NCBI GenBank assembly: GCA_964006375.1
Contig: OZ023265.1
Location: forward strand, 114,755,358 to 114,819,357
Direction of reading: 5' to 3'
Source of the DNA: Tillus elongatus
Lineage: Eukaryota; Arthropoda; Insecta; Coleoptera; Cleridae
DNA: 64,000 bases
Position 1 is the first letter of the stretch. Each line of letters begins with the position of its first letter. A program made the position numbers and the translations under genes. The notes below the pieces were generated by a model. It searched no databases. It was not told where the DNA came from and was given only the letters and a program-made list of their open reading frames with translations. This document shows positions 63,489-64,000 of the stretch, one piece after another.

Positions 63489-64000
63489 CTAAGCAACTTT
63501 TATAAGTTTCAAGCGAACAGACACCTCTTCACCTTGAAAGTTGACAGGAACTGAATCTTGGTCGACGATGTCGAAGCTTATATTGGAAATCTCTTGCTTG
63601 TTCACCGGCAAGTAAATTAAATTTTTAGGTTCTATGTCGATTGCATAGCCAGGATCAACCATCGGAGCAAACTCATACAGCGTATGTGAGGGTTGTCCGT
63701 TATAATAGGAACCAGACACAATATTGGTTTCGATGCGAATCTGTCTAACATCCACTATATCAACAGGTAAATCAGATTCATAAAAGGTGTCCGGCTGAAG
63801 AACTTGTTTTGAAAAGCCCAACATTCGCCCAATCGAACCATCAAATTCAAAACTGACATTTGTATAACACTTTAGTCTACATTTGATGGTGTTCGGATTA
63901 GGTCTCAGAATCAGAGCCTGTTGCTTTTGTTCGTGTGTTGCTGTAGCACCAACAAGTTCATTTTGAAGTAACTCTTCCAAGTGTGTTATTTCATAAGCAC
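63489..64000 (-). CDS. Penton/minor-capsid-like protein, partial at window edge
   Basis: Minus-strand frame open from the window edge (before LEELLQNELVG) to the TAG at 63,489-63,491. At least 170 residues are visible; the true start is outside. Key text: IKCRLKCYTNVSFEFDGSIG, RMLGFSKQVLQPD, VRQIRIETNIVSGSYYNGQP, HTLYEFAPMVDPGYAIDIEP, KNLIYLPVN and a C-terminal FDIVDQD...GEEVSVRLKL. The IE-NIV-GSY-NG and YEF-P-V-PGY blocks and the final strand-rich segment are those of the small proteins paired with DJR capsid proteins in Polinton-like elements, thought to be single-jelly-roll pentons. It lies 122 bp upstream of the DJR gene on the same strand and is uninterrupted. Family naming is from memory of the motif pattern. 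Confidence 0.65.
   Translation of the reverse strand, partial: AYEITHLEELLQNELVGATATHEQKQQALILRPNPNTIKCRLKCYTNVSFEFDGSIGRMLGFSKQVLQPDTFYESDLPVDIVDVRQIRIETNIVSGSYYNGQPSHTLYEFAPMVDPGYAIDIEPKNLIYLPVNKQEISNISFDIVDQDSVPVNFQGEEVSVRLKLIKVA

Overview
This window looks like repeat-dense, AT-rich nuclear DNA of an arthropod, most probably an insect. The evidence is the mix of element families: DD41D Tc1/mariner transposons, Penelope-like retroelements (PLEs) with hammerhead ribozyme motifs, jockey-like LINEs, a tRNA-headed SINE, a ZBED-like hAT element, gypsy-like remnants, and a Polinton/adintovirus-type capsid gene pair. There is no bacterial-style gene density, and I found no convincing host exon-intron gene. 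The species cannot be named from the sequence.

Layout. 0-13 kb: copies of a microsatellite-bearing repeat family (called here the MB family), decayed DD41D transposons at 1.6-2.1 kb and 3.9-5.6 kb, a LINE fragment at 6.2-6.8 kb, and SINE copies at 7.1-7.7 kb and 9.5-9.85 kb. 13-18 kb: gypsy gag-like and hAT pseudogenes. 15.5-29 kb is dominated by PLE 3' ends: a head-to-head pair (18.8-21.6 kb), an inverted terminal-repeat pair (22.9-23.1 kb), a four-unit chimeric tandem array of about 850 bp period (25.4-28.9 kb) and single ends. Between them, at 23,264-25,409, sits a structurally intact 2,146-bp transposon with 265-bp terminal inverted repeats and a complete 350-codon transposase. 29-48 kb: a minus-strand LINE, decayed DD41D-type elements (31.8-34.2, 36.8-37.5, 39.5-41.0 and 47.4-47.9 kb), more MB copies, a second inverted hammerhead pair (35.9-36.2 kb) and a different hammerhead palindrome (38.99-39.35 kb). 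48-59 kb: repeat clusters, a SINE, a 5'-truncated LINE (52.0-53.75 kb), a mariner remnant and an inverted pair of a second PLE family (56.9-57.7 kb).

The right end differs in composition and coding density. After an LTR-like segment abutting a (TA)n tract (59.15-59.44 kb) comes a block rich in transcription-factor-like motifs (60.0-60.5 kb) and forkhead-like tandem repeats (60.5-60.75 kb). It is followed on the minus strand by a double-jelly-roll capsid-type gene (62,161-63,366) and, upstream of it, a penton/minor-capsid-type gene that runs off the window edge. Both capsid-type frames are open, so this end looks like part of a relatively young or preserved virus-derived element.

The main themes are: (1) hammerhead motifs placed at PLE ends that are repeatedly arranged as palindromes or tandem arrays; (2) (TA)n tracts that expanded independently at homologous short TA seeds in related repeats; (3) one probably recent DD41D transposon among at least six decayed relatives. 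All assignments come from reading motifs by eye; no database search was run.
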